Origin: Hydrogenimonas urashimensis
GTDB taxonomy: Bacteria; Campylobacterota; Campylobacteria; Campylobacterales; Hydrogenimonadaceae
Reading direction: 5' to 3'
Assembly (NCBI RefSeq): GCF_016593255.1
Contig: NZ_AP023212.1
Location: 1 to 64,000 of the forward strand
Length of the DNA: 64,000 nt
In this document: positions 25,956 through 33,980 of the stretch, one piece after another
Position numbering within the stretch: position 1 is the stretch's first letter
How the letters are laid out: each line of letters begins with the position of its first letter
Program-made: the position numbers and the translations under genes
The notes under the pieces: generated by a model
Told to the model about the DNA's origin: nothing
The model's input: only the letters and a program-made list of their open reading frames with translations
Databases searched by the model: none

Positions 25956-27824
25956 CTATTCCGCAAAATTGATGGTTCTAAGATAACCATTTTCACTGAG
26001 ATAGAGGTAAAGTTTGCCAAGTATTTCTTTGCGCTCATCTTCCTCTATTTTTTCGGAATCCTCGATCAATTGTCTGATGCGTCGTTCGACCTCTTTGGTA
26101 TCGTAATCGATATCTTCGAGCACATCGAGGATATTCTGGGCCTCCAGAATCTTTTCGATGCGATAGGTGCCATCCTCTTCGAAACGTACGATCGCTTCGG
26201 TCGGATGGGTGAAGAGGTTGTGGCGCATGCCGAGAATCTCCTGATAGGCACCGACTTTGAAGAAACCCAGGAAGTACTCCTCTTTTTCGACATTCACATC
26301 GTGGAGATAGAGCGGATTGTCGATATTGAAGGCGATTTCCCCATCGCTGTCGCAGGTGATGTCCCACAAGCTGGCGGAGCGGGTGGGGGGCTGGTCGAGC
26401 CTGTCAAGAGGCATCAGGGGAAATGTCTGGCCGAGACCCCAGTAGTCGGGAAGCGACTGGAAAAGGGAGAAATTCACCAGGTAGCGCTCCTGCACCCGAT
26501 CGAGTATGTCTTTGATCTCTTTGGACGGTTTGTCGCGCAGGAGTTCCAGCGCCTTCTTGATGATCAGGTGCACCAGTGTTTCGGTGTTGGCCCGGTCTGT
26601 CAGATCGATATAGCCCAGGTCGAAAAGTGTAAGAAGCGACTCCATATGATCGAGGGCGTCGTGAAGATACTCTCTGGCGTTTTTCGTCGATATGGAGCGG
26701 TAAAGGTCGTAGAGCTCCTGAACCAGCGGAGGATTGGTCTCTTTCAGACGCAGGATCTTTTCGCTGTACTCCTGGCTGAAGAGTTCGAGGACCGGCGCGA
26801 CGAGGACGGCGTGATTGGCGGCCACGTAGCGCCCCGATTCGGTGAAGATGGTCGGTTCGCGCACCCCTTTGGCCTGGGATATCTCCTTAAGAAGGAATAC
26901 CACGTCGTTGGTGAACTCTTCGAGGGTGTAGTTGCGGCTTGTCTGTGACTCCTGCTGGCTGTATTCGACGGCCAGCCCACCTCCTATGTTGATGGCGTGC
27001 AGGTTTTCGGCACCCAGTTTCCGCAGTTCGGCATAGATGTTTCCGGCTTCCCGGATCGCCTTTTTCAGCGGAGAGATGTGGTTCATCTGGGAACCGATAT
27101 GGAAATGGATCATCGAAAGCCTGTCGGTGAGGTCGTGGGCTTTTAGCAGGTCCATCGCTTCGAGCAGTTCGGTGGATGTAAGGCCGAACTTTGAGCTGTA
27201 CCCGCCGCTTTTGGCCCAGATGCCGATGCCGCCCGTGTGGAGTCGGATGCGCAGGCCGATTTTCGGTACGGGCGTGCCGAATCGCTTGGCCTCTTTGATG
27301 ATCAGTTCCAGTTCGTTGATCCCTTCGATCGTCAGGGTGATGTTGTGCCCCATCTTCGCGGCGAGAAAGCCGATGCTTATGAGTTCCTGGTCCTTGAACC
27401 CGTTGACGGTGATCGGTTTGCCCAGGTTGGTATAGGCCATGGCGAGGATCAGCTCCCCCTTGCTCCCCGCTTCGAGGCCGTACTCCAGCTCCTTTGTCGC
27501 CTCCATCAGCGGAATGATGAAGCCCGGAAACTGGTTCACTTTCAGCGGAAAGACCGCCTTGAACTTTCCTCCGTAGCCGAACTCCCTCTTCGCCCGTTCG
27601 AAATGGGCGAAGAGATTGCGGACATTTTGGGCGGAAAGGTGGGGAAAACGGAGAAAAAGAGGTCCTTTGTATCCTTCATCGCGGAGTCTTTTTGTAATCT
27701 CCATCAAAGAGGGCTTGCAGCCGTGGTTGATTTTGACCACTCCATCCTCGACGACGAAGTTTCCTTCGCCCCAGATATGGATGCCGTAAATCTTTTTTGG
27801 ATCATGCGAATCGGTCGACGGCAA
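25956..27824 (-). CDS. speA: Biosynthetic arginine decarboxylase
   Basis: The product has 622 residues, a fold-type III PLP enzyme. The PLP lysine region is 'KAVFPLKVNQ', the phosphate-binding glycine loop is 'AINIGGGLAVEYS', and 'FHIGSQM' and 'TESGRYVAANHAVL' are typical of SpeA. It makes agmatine for polyamines. The start is TTG 27824, 7 nt after GAGGAG; no in-frame ATG exists until well into the conserved domain. It overlaps hisS by 23 nt. This continues the cysE-speA-hisS order conserved in the phylum. Confidence 0.94.
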   Translation of the reverse strand: MPSTDSHDPKKIYGIHIWGEGNFVVEDGVVKINHGCKPSLMEITKRLRDEGYKGPLFLRFPHLSAQNVRNLFAHFERAKREFGYGGKFKAVFPLKVNQFPGFIIPLMEATKELEYGLEAGSKGELILAMAYTNLGKPITVNGFKDQELISIGFLAAKMGHNITLTIEGINELELIIKEAKRFGTPVPKIGLRIRLHTGGIGIWAKSGGYSSKFGLTSTELLEAMDLLKAHDLTDRLSMIHFHIGSQMNHISPLKKAIREAGNIYAELRKLGAENLHAINIGGGLAVEYSQQESQTSRNYTLEEFTNDVVFLLKEISQAKGVREPTIFTESGRYVAANHAVLVAPVLELFSQEYSEKILRLKETNPPLVQELYDLYRSISTKNAREYLHDALDHMESLLTLFDLGYIDLTDRANTETLVHLIIKKALELLRDKPSKEIKDILDRVQERYLVNFSLFQSLPDYWGLGQTFPLMPLDRLDQPPTRSASLWDITCDSDGEIAFNIDNPLYLHDVNVEKEEYFLGFFKVGAYQEILGMRHNLFTHPTEAIVRFEEDGTYRIEKILEAQNILDVLEDIDYDTKEVERRIRQLIEDSEKIEEDERKEILGKLYLYLSENGYLRTINFAE

Positions 27825-29016
27825 TGCGCTGCTCCTCTTTCTTCTCGAGGTCCTTGACCCAGATTTCTCCCGTTTTAAGTTCGTCTTCCCCGATAATGGC
27901 GCATTTTCTGACGCCCAGGCGGTCCGCGGCCTTGAGGTGCGCTTTGAGAGATTTTTTGTTATATTCGGCGAAGACCTTTTCGTTCTGTCTCATTTTGTGG
28001 GCCAGGTCGACGATGATATCGACGGCTTCGGGGACCATGACACCCAGATAGACACCCTCTCTTCCCTTTCTCGGGAGTTTCACCAGCTCGAGAATCCTTT
28101 CGATTCCAAGGGCGAATCCAACAGCCGGTGTCGGTTTGCCGCCGAGAAACTCGACCAGACGGTTGTAGCGCCCCCCGCCGGCGATGGCACTCTGGGCACC
28201 GATTTCATCGCTGACGAATTCGAAAGCGGTACGGGTGTAGTAGTCGAGTCCGCGGACGAGCTTGGGATCGAGCTCGAAAGGGAGATTGTGCGCTTCCAGA
28301 AGCCTGACGAGTGTGGAGAAATCGGCATCGCAGGTTTCACACAGTTTTTCGGTGATCAACGGCGCGTTTTCGAGCAGGGCCTGACAATTTTCGTTTTTAC
28401 AGTCGAGAACCCGGATGGGATTGGTATCGATGCGACGCAGACAATCTTCACAGAGGCCGTCACTGATATCGTGGAGATGGCTGACAAGGTGCTCCCGGTA
28501 ACCGGGCATGCACTCCGGACACCCCAGGGAGTTGATTTTGATTCGGTAGCCGATACCGAGGGCATCGAAGATATCCTTGATCATCAAAATGATATTGAAA
28601 TCCTCGTAGACGCTCTCTTCACCGAAACTTTCGCATCCGAACTGGTGGAATTCCCTGAGGCGTCCTTTCTGCGGACGCTCGTAGCGGAACATCGGGCCGT
28701 GATAGTACATCCGGTGGATGCCTCCCTTTTTGTCCAACTTGTTCTGGATGAACATCCGGACCACACCGGCCGTTCCTTCCGGTCGCAGACAGACATCGTG
28801 GCCCCCTTTGTCTATGAACTGATACATCTCCTTGCCGACGATATCGCTGCTTTCGCCCACGCTCCGTTTGAAAAGTGCCGTCTCTTCCAGCAGCGGGGTT
28901 TCGATATATTCGTATCCGTACCGTTCGGCGATGTCGCCTGCCGTCTTCAGGATATGGGTAAAGGTTTCGTTTTCCGGTGCGATGATATCTTTCATTCCTC
29001 GAAGGGCTTGAATCAT
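27802..29016 (-). CDS. hisS: Histidyl-tRNA synthetase
   Basis: The product has 404 residues, a class II synthetase. Motif 1 lies around 'YEYIETPLLEETALF', motif 2 is 'FRYERPQKGRLREFHQFGCE', the histidine-binding motifs are 'LVRGLDYYTRTAFEF' and 'GGRYNRL', and motif 3 is 'GFALGIERI'. It charges tRNA-His. The C-terminal anticodon domain is present ('GVMVPEAVD' onward). Overlaps tmk by 4 nt and speA by 23 nt. Confidence 0.96.
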   Translation of the reverse strand: MIQALRGMKDIIAPENETFTHILKTAGDIAERYGYEYIETPLLEETALFKRSVGESSDIVGKEMYQFIDKGGHDVCLRPEGTAGVVRMFIQNKLDKKGGIHRMYYHGPMFRYERPQKGRLREFHQFGCESFGEESVYEDFNIILMIKDIFDALGIGYRIKINSLGCPECMPGYREHLVSHLHDISDGLCEDCLRRIDTNPIRVLDCKNENCQALLENAPLITEKLCETCDADFSTLVRLLEAHNLPFELDPKLVRGLDYYTRTAFEFVSDEIGAQSAIAGGGRYNRLVEFLGGKPTPAVGFALGIERILELVKLPRKGREGVYLGVMVPEAVDIIVDLAHKMRQNEKVFAEYNKKSLKAHLKAADRLGVRKCAIIGEDELKTGEIWVKDLEKKEEQRIAVDRFA

Positions 29017-29594
29017 AGGCGTTCCTTGATAAATTGGGTGATAAGTCGGGTAATCGTATCAACAGACTGGGTGGCATCGACGACGAGCCGGTCAATTTCG
29101 AGCAGGTCGGTCAGCTCCTCCATGCACCGCTGCACCGCCATCATGTATTCGATGCCCCGCTTTTCGATCGTGTCGTGTTTTTTGTCAGAGAGTCTCTTCA
29201 GCAGACTCTCCTCGTCGATCGTCATCAAGACGACCGCATCGGGAACAAGATTCGCTGTCGCGTAGCGGTTGAGTTGTAGAAGCGTGTCGATGGCTATCTT
29301 CTCATGGACATGGGCGTAAGCGACGCCGGAGATGAAAGAGCGGTCGCTCAGAATCAGTCTGTCGTGGTTGGGACGGATCACACGTTCGGTGTGTTCGGCC
29401 CGGTCGGCCAGAAAGAGGAGCACCTCGCTGCGCGGGTGCAGATCGCCTTCTTCAAGAAGGATCGTGCGTATCTTTCTTCCCAGTGGCGTTCCTCCCGGCT
29501 CTTTGGTGACGAGTACATTGTCGAAAGCGCGTGCCACCCGTGCCACCTGGGTGCTTTTGCCGACCGTGTCGATCCCTTCGAAAGCGACATACAT
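29013..29594 (-). CDS. tmk: Thymidylate kinase
   Basis: The product has 193 residues. The P-loop 'FEGIDTVGKSTQ' is at the N-terminus, the DRX-type motif is 'LILSDRSFISGVAYA', and the LID region follows. It phosphorylates dTMP to dTDP. The gene shares an ATGA-type overlap with hisS and lies 3 nt after coaD. The P-loop has Thr-Val where many TMP kinases have Gly-Ala/Ser-Gly, a small variation that leaves the Lys intact. Confidence 0.94.
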   Translation of the reverse strand: MYVAFEGIDTVGKSTQVARVARAFDNVLVTKEPGGTPLGRKIRTILLEEGDLHPRSEVLLFLADRAEHTERVIRPNHDRLILSDRSFISGVAYAHVHEKIAIDTLLQLNRYATANLVPDAVVLMTIDEESLLKRLSDKKHDTIEKRGIEYMMAVQRCMEELTDLLEIDRLVVDATQSVDTITRLITQFIKERL

Positions 29595-29597
29595 CTT

Positions 29598-30089
29598 TTA
29601 GGCTTCTTGCTTTCTGGCTGTTTCGACCATCCTGTTCACCTCGGGTGGCAGAAGATGGGCGCAGGATGCATCGTGTTTGAGGATCGACCGGACGACAGAG
29701 GAACTGATGAAGGCATTTTCAAGGCTCGGCATCAGGTAGACCGTTTCGATCTCGGGAGCTAGGGAAGCGTTGGCGTATCCCATCTGCAGTTCGTATTCGA
29801 AATCGCTGACGGCGCGCAGTCCGCGGATGATGATCGAAGAGTCCATCTGCCGGCAGAATTCCACCAGCAGGCTCGAAAATCCCTGGACCGAGACAGATTT
29901 CAGACCGCCGCACGCGGCTTTTGCCATGGCGATACGCTGATCGTGGGAAAACATCGGTCTCTTTTCACTCGATTCCGCCACGGCGACGATGATTTCGTCG
30001 AAAAGGTGCGTCGCCCGGATGATGATGTCGAGATGGCCGTTCGTGATGGGATCGAAAGTACCGGGGTAAATCACTTTTTTGTTTTTCAT
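29598..30089 (-). CDS. coaD: Phosphopantetheine adenylyltransferase
   Basis: The product has 163 residues. It has the nucleotidyltransferase T/HxGH motif 'YPGTFDPITNGHLDII' and the C-terminal 'ISSSVVRSI' (ISSTxVR-type) motif. It makes dephospho-CoA from 4'-phosphopantetheine and ATP, the penultimate step in CoA synthesis. I chose ATG 30089 ('MKNKKVIYPGTFDP') which overlaps the ubiX stop; a longer frame would extend into ubiX. Part of the flgA-ubiX-coaD-tmk block. Confidence 0.95.
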   Translation of the reverse strand: MKNKKVIYPGTFDPITNGHLDIIIRATHLFDEIIVAVAESSEKRPMFSHDQRIAMAKAACGGLKSVSVQGFSSLLVEFCRQMDSSIIIRGLRAVSDFEYELQMGYANASLAPEIETVYLMPSLENAFISSSVVRSILKHDASCAHLLPPEVNRMVETARKQEA

Positions 30090-30613
30090 GCTTCCTCGTT
30101 TTTCCAACGTTTGAAAAGGGTGTTTTCGATGCCGAGCAGATCGAACCACTTCCCTACGATGAAACGCTCCATCTCCTCCACCGTTTCGTGATCGCTGTAA
30201 TATCCGGCGATCGGGGGAGCCACGATGACGCCGAGGCGGGAGAGTTTGAGCATGTTTTCGAGCGCGATGGCGCTGAAAGGCATTTCACGCGGTGCAAGCA
30301 GGAGAGGTTTACGCTCCTTGATCATCACAGCGGCGGCGCGTGTCACCAGGTTGTCGGCGATGCCGCAGGCGATCTTCGCCAGCGTGTTCATGCTGCAGGG
30401 AGTGACAATCATGGCATCGATACGAAAGGATCCCGACGCCATGGGGGCGGAAATGTCGTCGTTTTGATAGATTCGGACACTTTCGTGTTCGATCACTTTA
30501 CGGCCGTTGTCGGTGACGATCAGATAGGGGCTGACGTGGGCGGGAAGATACTCAAGGAGACGAAAGCCGAGCTGCACTCCGCTCGCTCCTGTAACGGCGA
30601 CTGTCAGTTTCAT
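30086..30613 (-). CDS. ubiX: Flavin prenyltransferase
   Basis: The product has 175 residues of the flavoprotein fold. 'VAVTGASGVQLGFRLLEYL' is the N-terminal FMN loop and 'VTPCSMNTLAKIACGIADNLVTRAA' is the family signature. It makes prenylated FMN, the cofactor of UbiD-type decarboxylases, from FMN and dimethylallyl phosphate; this serves menaquinone/futalosine-type or ubiquinone decarboxylases depending on the organism. Overlaps both flgA (4 nt) and coaD (4 nt). Confidence 0.94.
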   Translation of the reverse strand: MKLTVAVTGASGVQLGFRLLEYLPAHVSPYLIVTDNGRKVIEHESVRIYQNDDISAPMASGSFRIDAMIVTPCSMNTLAKIACGIADNLVTRAAAVMIKERKPLLLAPREMPFSAIALENMLKLSRLGVIVAPPIAGYYSDHETVEEMERFIVGKWFDLLGIENTLFKRWKNEEA

Positions 30614-31482
30614 CGAATTTCCACCTTTTTCTCTCCTGTCACGACGCCTCTGATCGACTTGCCATCCGATTTTTTAACGGTGACACTGTTGCCCATATAG
30701 CCGTTTTGCAACGCCGTTGCCTCGAATTCGATACGTACGTTTCCCTCTTGGTAGATGCAAAGGACCCTTTCGTCCTTTTTGACAGCCGGTATCGGCGCCA
30801 CCATTCTGGCAGTGATGATTTTGTCTGCCGGGATTATCTGCCGTGCCATGTACCTGCCGCCTGAGAGGTCGGTTACCGGCGTGTCGTGCATCCTGACGAG
30901 CGGTATGTTTTCGTACCGCAGGCTGTTTAAGTCAATTATTCTATCTTTTTTTATTTGATGATTCGCTTTATAGACACCCAGCTGTGCATCGATACGAAAT
31001 TGGAAAAAGTGGTTTTTTTTCCCGCACTTGACCACAAAGGTGCCGTGGTTTCTGCCCAGAGCGCCTTCAGAAAGCCGCAGTGTACATTTTTTCGAAAATT
31101 CGAAGGCACTGTATTTTAAACCGGTCGGTTTGACGGTGATGCTTTTGATCTCTATGGCGGGGTAGTGTCTTCTGAATTTTCCGGCGACCTCTTTTTCGAG
31201 TGCCGGGTAGCGGCCGATAAAGGAACGTTCGAATGTGATGATGCCGCTTTTGGGCAGTCGGACACGATGTCCCTCTTTTTCCAGAAGCGTTTTGATTTCA
31301 TAGACGGGTATCTGCCAGCGGAAGCGCTCTTTTGGCAATCGTTTCAAGCAGTTATTATGCCCCTTCAGTCCGAAAGTCTCAGGGGTTATACAGTTGTTTC
31401 TAAGAGTATAGCGATCTTTTAGTTCAATAGTGTCGGAATATGAAAAAGCACCAAAAACAAGGAGAGAAAAAATGAATAAAAT
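30610..31482 (-). CDS. flgA: Flagellar basal body P-ring formation protein, start uncertain
   Basis: About 290 residues. The C-terminal SAF-like domain has '[31 protein letters not shown]', and the end '[27 protein letters not shown]' is the FlgA C-terminus. It is a periplasmic chaperone for FlgI P-ring assembly. A hydrophobic signal segment ([15 protein letters not shown]) is visible, but no ATG, GTG or TTG occurs in frame between it and the tRNA-Gly gene. I place the start at an ATT at 31482. The only upstream canonical start near it is a GTG inside the tRNA gene. The order flgA-ubiX-coaD is conserved. Confidence 0.85.
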   Translation of the reverse strand: MLFIFSLLVFGAFSYSDTIELKDRYTLRNNCITPETFGLKGHNNCLKRLPKERFRWQIPVYEIKTLLEKEGHRVRLPKSGIITFERSFIGRYPALEKEVAGKFRRHYPAIEIKSITVKPTGLKYSAFEFSKKCTLRLSEGALGRNHGTFVVKCGKKNHFFQFRIDAQLGVYKANHQIKKDRIIDLNSLRYENIPLVRMHDTPVTDLSGGRYMARQIIPADKIITARMVAPIPAVKKDERVLCIYQEGNVRIEFEATALQNGYMGNSVTVKKSDGKSIRGVVTGEKKVEIR

Positions 31483-31556
31483 GGAGCGGGAGACGGGGGT
31501 CGAACCCGCGACCCCAACCTTGGCAAGGTTGTGCTCTACCACTGAGCTACTCCCGC
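31482..31556 (-). tRNA. tRNA-Gly (GCC)
   Basis: Minus-strand 75-nt cloverleaf including encoded CCA. The acceptor stem is GCGGGAG/CTCCCGC, the D arm is GCTC-AGTGGTA-GAGC, the anticodon stem CAACC/GGTTG encloses loop TTGCCAA with anticodon GCC, and the T arm carries GGTTCGA. Its 3' end touches the first possible codon of flgA. Confidence 0.95.
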
Positions 31557-31564
31557 GTGAAAAA

Positions 31565-31651
31565 TGGTACCGAGGGCCGGACTCGAACCGGCACGGGCTA
31601 ATGCCCACCAGATTTTGAGTCTGGCGTGTCTACCAGTTTCACCACCCCGGC
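31565..31651 (-). tRNA. tRNA-Leu (CAA)
   Basis: Minus-strand 87-nt class II tRNA with encoded CCA. The acceptor stem begins GCCGGGG, the anticodon stem CCAGA/TCTGG encloses loop CTCAAAA with anticodon CAA, a long variable arm follows (GGGCATTAGCCC-type), and the T arm carries GGTTCGAGTCC. It lies 8 nt upstream of tRNA-Gly on the same strand, so both are probably cotranscribed. Confidence 0.95.
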
Positions 31652-31703
31652 TTCTGGTACCCTGAATAATCACGAGTGGAATTTTATTGACTGGCAGCTT
31701 AAA

Positions 31704-31725
31704 CACCGATTAAAGGCAATCGGTG
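31704..31725 (-). terminator. Hairpin downstream of hup
   Basis: CACCGATT/AATCGGTG is an 8-bp perfect stem with a 6-nt loop, 15 nt past the HU stop. On the minus strand the stem is followed by TTTAAG, a short U-tract; on the plus strand CTTCTCTTTTT follows. It can serve as a bidirectional intrinsic terminator. Confidence 0.65.
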
Positions 31726-31740
31726 CTTCTCTTTTTCAGA

Positions 31741-32016
31741 TTATTTCGCAACCGCTTCTTTCAGTTTTTTCCCTACTTTGAATTTGACGGCACGTGTAGC
31801 AGGAACGTCGACGACTCTGTCTGTACCCGGAACTTTCGCTTTTCTCGCAGCACGCTCAGCCGTAGTAAACGTACCGAAACCGATGAAACTTACACTCTTG
31901 CCTGCCGCAAGTGCTTCCGTGATTGTATCGATGGCAGCATCGAGGACCGCTTCGGTGTCTTTTTTAGACAATCCCGCTTTTTCGGCGACAGCTTGAACGA
32001 ACTCGGCTTTTTTCAT
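31741..32016 (-). CDS. hup: HU family DNA-binding protein
   Basis: The product has 91 residues. 'MKKAEFVQAVAEKAGLSKKDTEAVLDA' is the helical dimer core, 'VSFIGFGTF' leads into the DNA-binding arm, and the arm region carries 'RAARKAKVPGTDRVVDVPATRAVKFKVGKKLKE'. It bends DNA and organises the nucleoid. The arm lacks the usual R-N-P-x-T tip, having K-V-P-G-T-D-R instead. Preceded by a good promoter and followed by a hairpin, so it is monocistronic. Confidence 0.94.
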   Translation of the reverse strand: MKKAEFVQAVAEKAGLSKKDTEAVLDAAIDTITEALAAGKSVSFIGFGTFTTAERAARKAKVPGTDRVVDVPATRAVKFKVGKKLKEAVAK

Positions 32017-32047
32017 GGGGCTATCCTTATGTGAGATTTACACGGTC

Positions 32048-32076
32048 ATTGTACAATGTTTTATTTCAAATTGCAA
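32048..32076 (-). promoter_or_regulatory. Promoter of hup
   Basis: On the minus strand TTGCAA (32071-32076) and TACAAT (32048-32053) are spaced by exactly 17 nt, 32 bases upstream of the HU start. This is a near-consensus sigma-70 promoter and fits an abundant protein. Confidence 0.6.
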
Positions 32077-32142
32077 GAAATTACAGGGAAAAACTCAACT
32101 TAAATGCCATGATGCCGATATTTACTGCAACAAAAGCGGACT

Positions 32143-32157
32143 GGGAACCAAATTTGC
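32143..32157 (+). promoter_or_regulatory. Sigma-54-type promoter of flgL
   Basis: GGGAAC-N5-TTGC matches the -24/-12 consensus TGGCAC-N5-TTGC at 8 of 10 positions with the essential GG and GC correctly spaced. It lies 67 nt upstream of flgL. In Campylobacter and Helicobacter many hook-stage flagellar genes are RpoN-dependent, so this assignment fits known regulation. Confidence 0.6.
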
Positions 32158-32224
32158 TTCTTTGAAAGCAGGTTGATGCAAAGCCCCATGAAAGTGATCG
32201 TTCACGGCAGGCGAAGGAGCCAAA

Positions 32225-33913
32225 ATGCGCATTACACAGAACAATTTTTACAACAGATTCGTCGCGGAGCAGCAAGGGATCAAACAGCAGCTCGATGCTT
32301 TGAGCCGGCAGATCTCCTCGGGTACGAAGATCAAATACGGGTACGAAGATCCGGCGGTCTTTGCCGACACGCTTCGACTCGATTACGAGGAACATTCGTT
32401 GACACAGGCGGTCAGTGTCGCGACCGATGCGCAGAATTTCGCCGACAATACCGACAGTGTGATGTTTCAGTTCAGCGATGCGCTCACCCGTTTCAAGACG
32501 CTGCTGATTCAGGCGGCCAACGGTTCCAACGCCGAGAGTAACTACTACGCCATCAGCAACGAGCTCAAGTCGCTCAAGGAACATCTCGTCAATCTGGGCA
32601 ACAGTTCCATCAACGGACGCTTTCTCTTTTCCGGCAGCAAGCTGGATGTCAAACCGCTCGATAAAAATGGCCACTATCACGGCAACGGGGAGGAACTCAA
32701 AGCGGTTGTCGGAGCCGGTGTGGAAGTGCCCTACAACATTCCAGGAGAAGATCTTTTTTTGGGCGAAGACGCCAATGTGCACCGTGTGGTAACGACCAAC
32801 ATCCCTCTTCTGAAAGCGAACGGAAACGACCCCGTCACGCTCGATACGACCCTTCAGGAGGTGACGGGCAATGCCAACAGTTTTACATTCACCGTACAGG
32901 GACGAAAAAGCGACGGAACGATCGTTTCGAGCAGTTTCTCATTGAATCCGGCTCAGACTGTCAAAGACCTGCTGGACAAAATAGCCGAACAGTACAGCAA
33001 CGACACTGTCGATGTCGGACTGGTCAACGGGTACATTCATGTCAGAGACAAATTGAAAGGAAACAGCCTGTTTGATTTCCATATATATGGTACGGATGGC
33101 ACCGAGGACATAGATTTTATAAAAACTCCCGGCACGGCATCCGGTACGTATGACGGTGTACCGTTTGAAAAAACGGGAGAATATACCTTCAGGGGAAATA
33201 TGGGACAGTTTTTGCTCTCCAACGGTTCTGTGGCTAAGGGGTCCAACAGACTTCAGGAGACGACGGCTGTCGATCTAAGCGGCGGAAGAACGTTGAATAT
33301 CGCCATCAACGGAACCGATCCTGCCGCAGCCTTTGGCATTGACGAAACCACTTCCTACCAGCAACTGATCGACGAATTGAAGTCCCAGGTATCGGCGGTA
33401 ACGGGCAATGACGCTGCCGTATGGATCGATAGAAACGGGAAACTGAATATCCAATCGGAGGGACTCGACAGTTTTGCCCTTTATGACGCCAATGCACCCT
33501 CGCTGCTTTTCAACACCAACGACGCGTTGACCGTGGACGACCCGAAACACGATCTTTTCGCTTCCCTCGGCGAAGCGATCGAAGCGGTGGAGAACGGTCT
33601 GCTCTATCCCGACGGCAGCAACGATGCGCTGGCGAGAAATCCCGGTATCGAAAATGCACTCGAGCGCATCGATCACGTGCTGGACCATGTCGAAAAGGAG
33701 CATACGAAAATCGGTGCCATGTCCAACAGCCTCAAATATGCCGTCGAGCGAAGCGAGACGCTGCGTATCAATGTCCAGACCCTTCGGTCCGATGTACTCG
33801 ACACCGATATCGGTGAAGCGACGGTACGGTTGAACCAGCTCAGCCTCAATTTTCAGGCGATGATGGCCTCCATCGCCAAAGTGCAGAATCTCTCTTTGGT
33901 TAATTACATTTAA
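32225..33913 (+). CDS. flgL: Flagellar hook-associated protein 3 (hook-filament junction)
   Basis: The product has 562 residues. The flagellin-type N-terminal helix region begins 'MRITQNNFYNRFVAEQQGIKQQLDALSRQISSG'. The C-terminal D0/D1 helices are 'SDVLDTDIGEATVRLNQLSLNFQAMMASIAKVQNLSLVNYI'. 'INGRFLFSGSK' is typical of FlgL. The middle 250-300 residues (D2/D3-like beta-rich insert) make it longer than the E. coli protein (317), as usual in Campylobacterota. It joins hook to filament. GGAG lies 6 nt before the ATG. Confidence 0.93.
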   Translation: MRITQNNFYNRFVAEQQGIKQQLDALSRQISSGTKIKYGYEDPAVFADTLRLDYEEHSLTQAVSVATDAQNFADNTDSVMFQFSDALTRFKTLLIQAANGSNAESNYYAISNELKSLKEHLVNLGNSSINGRFLFSGSKLDVKPLDKNGHYHGNGEELKAVVGAGVEVPYNIPGEDLFLGEDANVHRVVTTNIPLLKANGNDPVTLDTTLQEVTGNANSFTFTVQGRKSDGTIVSSSFSLNPAQTVKDLLDKIAEQYSNDTVDVGLVNGYIHVRDKLKGNSLFDFHIYGTDGTEDIDFIKTPGTASGTYDGVPFEKTGEYTFRGNMGQFLLSNGSVAKGSNRLQETTAVDLSGGRTLNIAINGTDPAAAFGIDETTSYQQLIDELKSQVSAVTGNDAAVWIDRNGKLNIQSEGLDSFALYDANAPSLLFNTNDALTVDDPKHDLFASLGEAIEAVENGLLYPDGSNDALARNPGIENALERIDHVLDHVEKEHTKIGAMSNSLKYAVERSETLRINVQTLRSDVLDTDIGEATVRLNQLSLNFQAMMASIAKVQNLSLVNYI

Positions 33914-33925
33914 TCGTCTTGCAAT

Positions 33926-33962
33926 GAATTCGAAGGATGAGATATAATCTTTCTTCGAATTC
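33926..33962 (+). promoter_or_regulatory. Inverted repeat enclosing the putative ftsK promoter -10
   Basis: GAATTCGAAG (33926-33935) and CTTCGAATTC (33953-33962) are perfect 10-bp arms with a 17-nt spacer holding TATAAT at 33943-33948. The spacing places a transcript start near the right arm, about 25 nt before the ATT start of ftsK. The repeat could be an operator for the promoter it encloses, or a hairpin after flgL. Confidence 0.5.
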
Positions 33963-33980
33963 GACAAGAAGGAACGGACA

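Noticed and set aside
31430-31618. Plus-strand ORF over the tRNA genes
   Set aside because: It reads the reverse complement of tRNA-Gly and tRNA-Leu.
32114-32121. GCCGATAT, sigma-28-like -10 upstream of flgL
   Set aside because: A TAAA lies only 9 nt upstream instead of about 15, and the sigma-54 site fits better.
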